This document shows positions 51,910 to 52,132 of a stretch of 52,132 bases of DNA, one piece after another; position 1 is the stretch's first letter; every line of letters starts with the position of its first letter. This DNA is from an uncultured Candidatus Melainabacteria bacterium (GTDB lineage: Bacteria > Cyanobacteriota > Vampirovibrionia > Gastranaerophilales > Gastranaerophilaceae), in the NCBI GenBank assembly GCA_934777245.1, contig CAKVND010000009.1:1-52132 (forward strand), written 5' to 3'. The notes under the pieces were generated by a model, which was not told where the DNA came from, did no database searches, and saw only the letters and a list, made by a program, of their open reading frames with translations. A program made the position numbers and the translations under genes.

Positions 51910-52132
51910 TCAGTAGTCCTTTCAACATGTATTCATCTAACTCTTTTATTTCGTTTGTTTCTGACAATTTTTCAATTTTGTTAATCAATTTTACTAATTG
52001 CCTAAACTGATTTGCTCTTGTAGCAAGATATTGAATTGCATCATCTGTAAATTGCAATTCAGTTAAATTAGATAATATTTCTTCAATATCATTTTGGTTG
52101 TAGCTTTCAAATTTCAACGATTTATAAATCCT
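51869..52132 (-). CDS. C-terminal part of MuB/TniB-like AAA ATPase, cut by window edge
   Basis: The frame is open to the window end (IYKS before LKFESYNQNDIEEIL), so the ATPase domain lies outside. The visible 80-odd residues form the small helical lid domain typical of MuB-like DNA-transposition ATPases (LQFTDDAIQYLATRANQFRQLVKLINKIEK, split here). A TTG at 52115-52117 could be mistaken for a start. With the next gene it suggests a Mu-like transposable element entering from the right. Confidence 0.6.
   Translation of the reverse strand, partial: RIYKSLKFESYNQNDIEEILSNLTELQFTDDAIQYLATRANQFRQLVKLINKIEKLSETNEIKELDEYMLKGLLNERTNIKTLQKVG

Noticed and set aside
1..52132. CRISPR arrays, tRNA and rRNA genes.
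   Set aside because: No regularly spaced repeat array and no T-loop/anticodon-like or rRNA sequence was seen by reading; a covariance-model search would be needed to exclude a divergent tRNA.

Overview
The window is strongly AT-rich, gene-dense DNA from a bacterium. Surface-glycan genes that make CDP- and GDP-linked 3,6-dideoxysugars, a Gtr-like flippase and transferase set, and free-standing LuxR-type HTH proteins point to a Gram-negative-type host. An LdpA-like iron-sulfur protein, a family best known from cyanobacteria, makes a non-photosynthetic gut relative of Cyanobacteria (Vampirovibrionia/Gastranaerophilales) my best guess. No rRNA or marker gene in the window settles this.

Layout. 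(1) 1-986: the 3' part of fabF, then a terminator. (2) 1296-11666, + strand: a type I restriction-modification island (hsdM, hsdS, hsdR) with six extra genes inserted between the core subunits: a RhuM-Fic protein, a HepT/MntA-type HEPN-nucleotidyltransferase pair whose HEPN gene is interrupted by TAG, two unrecognised proteins, and a membrane-GAF protein overlapping a Panacea-domain protein. (3) 11811-21916, - strand: glycan cluster 1, with manC, gmd, colC/fcl-like, colD, a split transketolase, an aldo-keto reductase and three glycosyltransferases. (4) 21917-23267: recombination cassette 1. (5) 23268-29282: a mosaic of remnants containing an intact two-gene SIR2 plus large helical protein module, flanked by direct repeats that carry a luxR gene on one side and a luxR remnant on the other. 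(6) 29283-32247: a Septu-like AAA ATPase and HNH nuclease pair. (7) 32329-48776, - strand: glycan cluster 2, with rfbF, rfbG, rfbH, a YerE-like ThDP enzyme, two aldolases, an LdpA-like protein and a GtrA/GtrB/GT-C set. (8) 48777-50228: recombination cassette 2. (9) 50348-52132: phage and transposon remnants and the edge of a Mu-like element.

The main discovery candidate is the cassette that heads both glycan clusters. Each copy has, in transcription order, a minimal tyrosine recombinase with all catalytic residues, a short DNA segment bounded by recombination sites, and a paralogous recombinase that has lost the catalytic Tyr (to Phe), Arg I (to Asn) and box II His (to Ile). The inactive paralog is the first gene of the glycan operon. 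In cassette 1 the segment is bounded by perfect 34-bp inverted repeats. The homologous segment in cassette 2 lies in the opposite orientation relative to the flanking genes, which is direct sequence evidence that such segments invert. A candidate promoter in the segment reads into the operon in cassette 1 and away from it in cassette 2. I infer two phase-variable glycan loci, probably caught in opposite states, each encoding a catalytically dead recombinase that would be made only when its locus is ON.

The two clusters also look biochemically parallel. Each pairs a Lys-to-His 3-dehydratase of the ColD/E1 type with a ThDP-dependent two-carbon-transfer enzyme (transketolase in cluster 1, YerE-like in cluster 2). 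This suggests that both make branched-chain 3,6-dideoxysugars, one GDP-linked and one CDP-linked.
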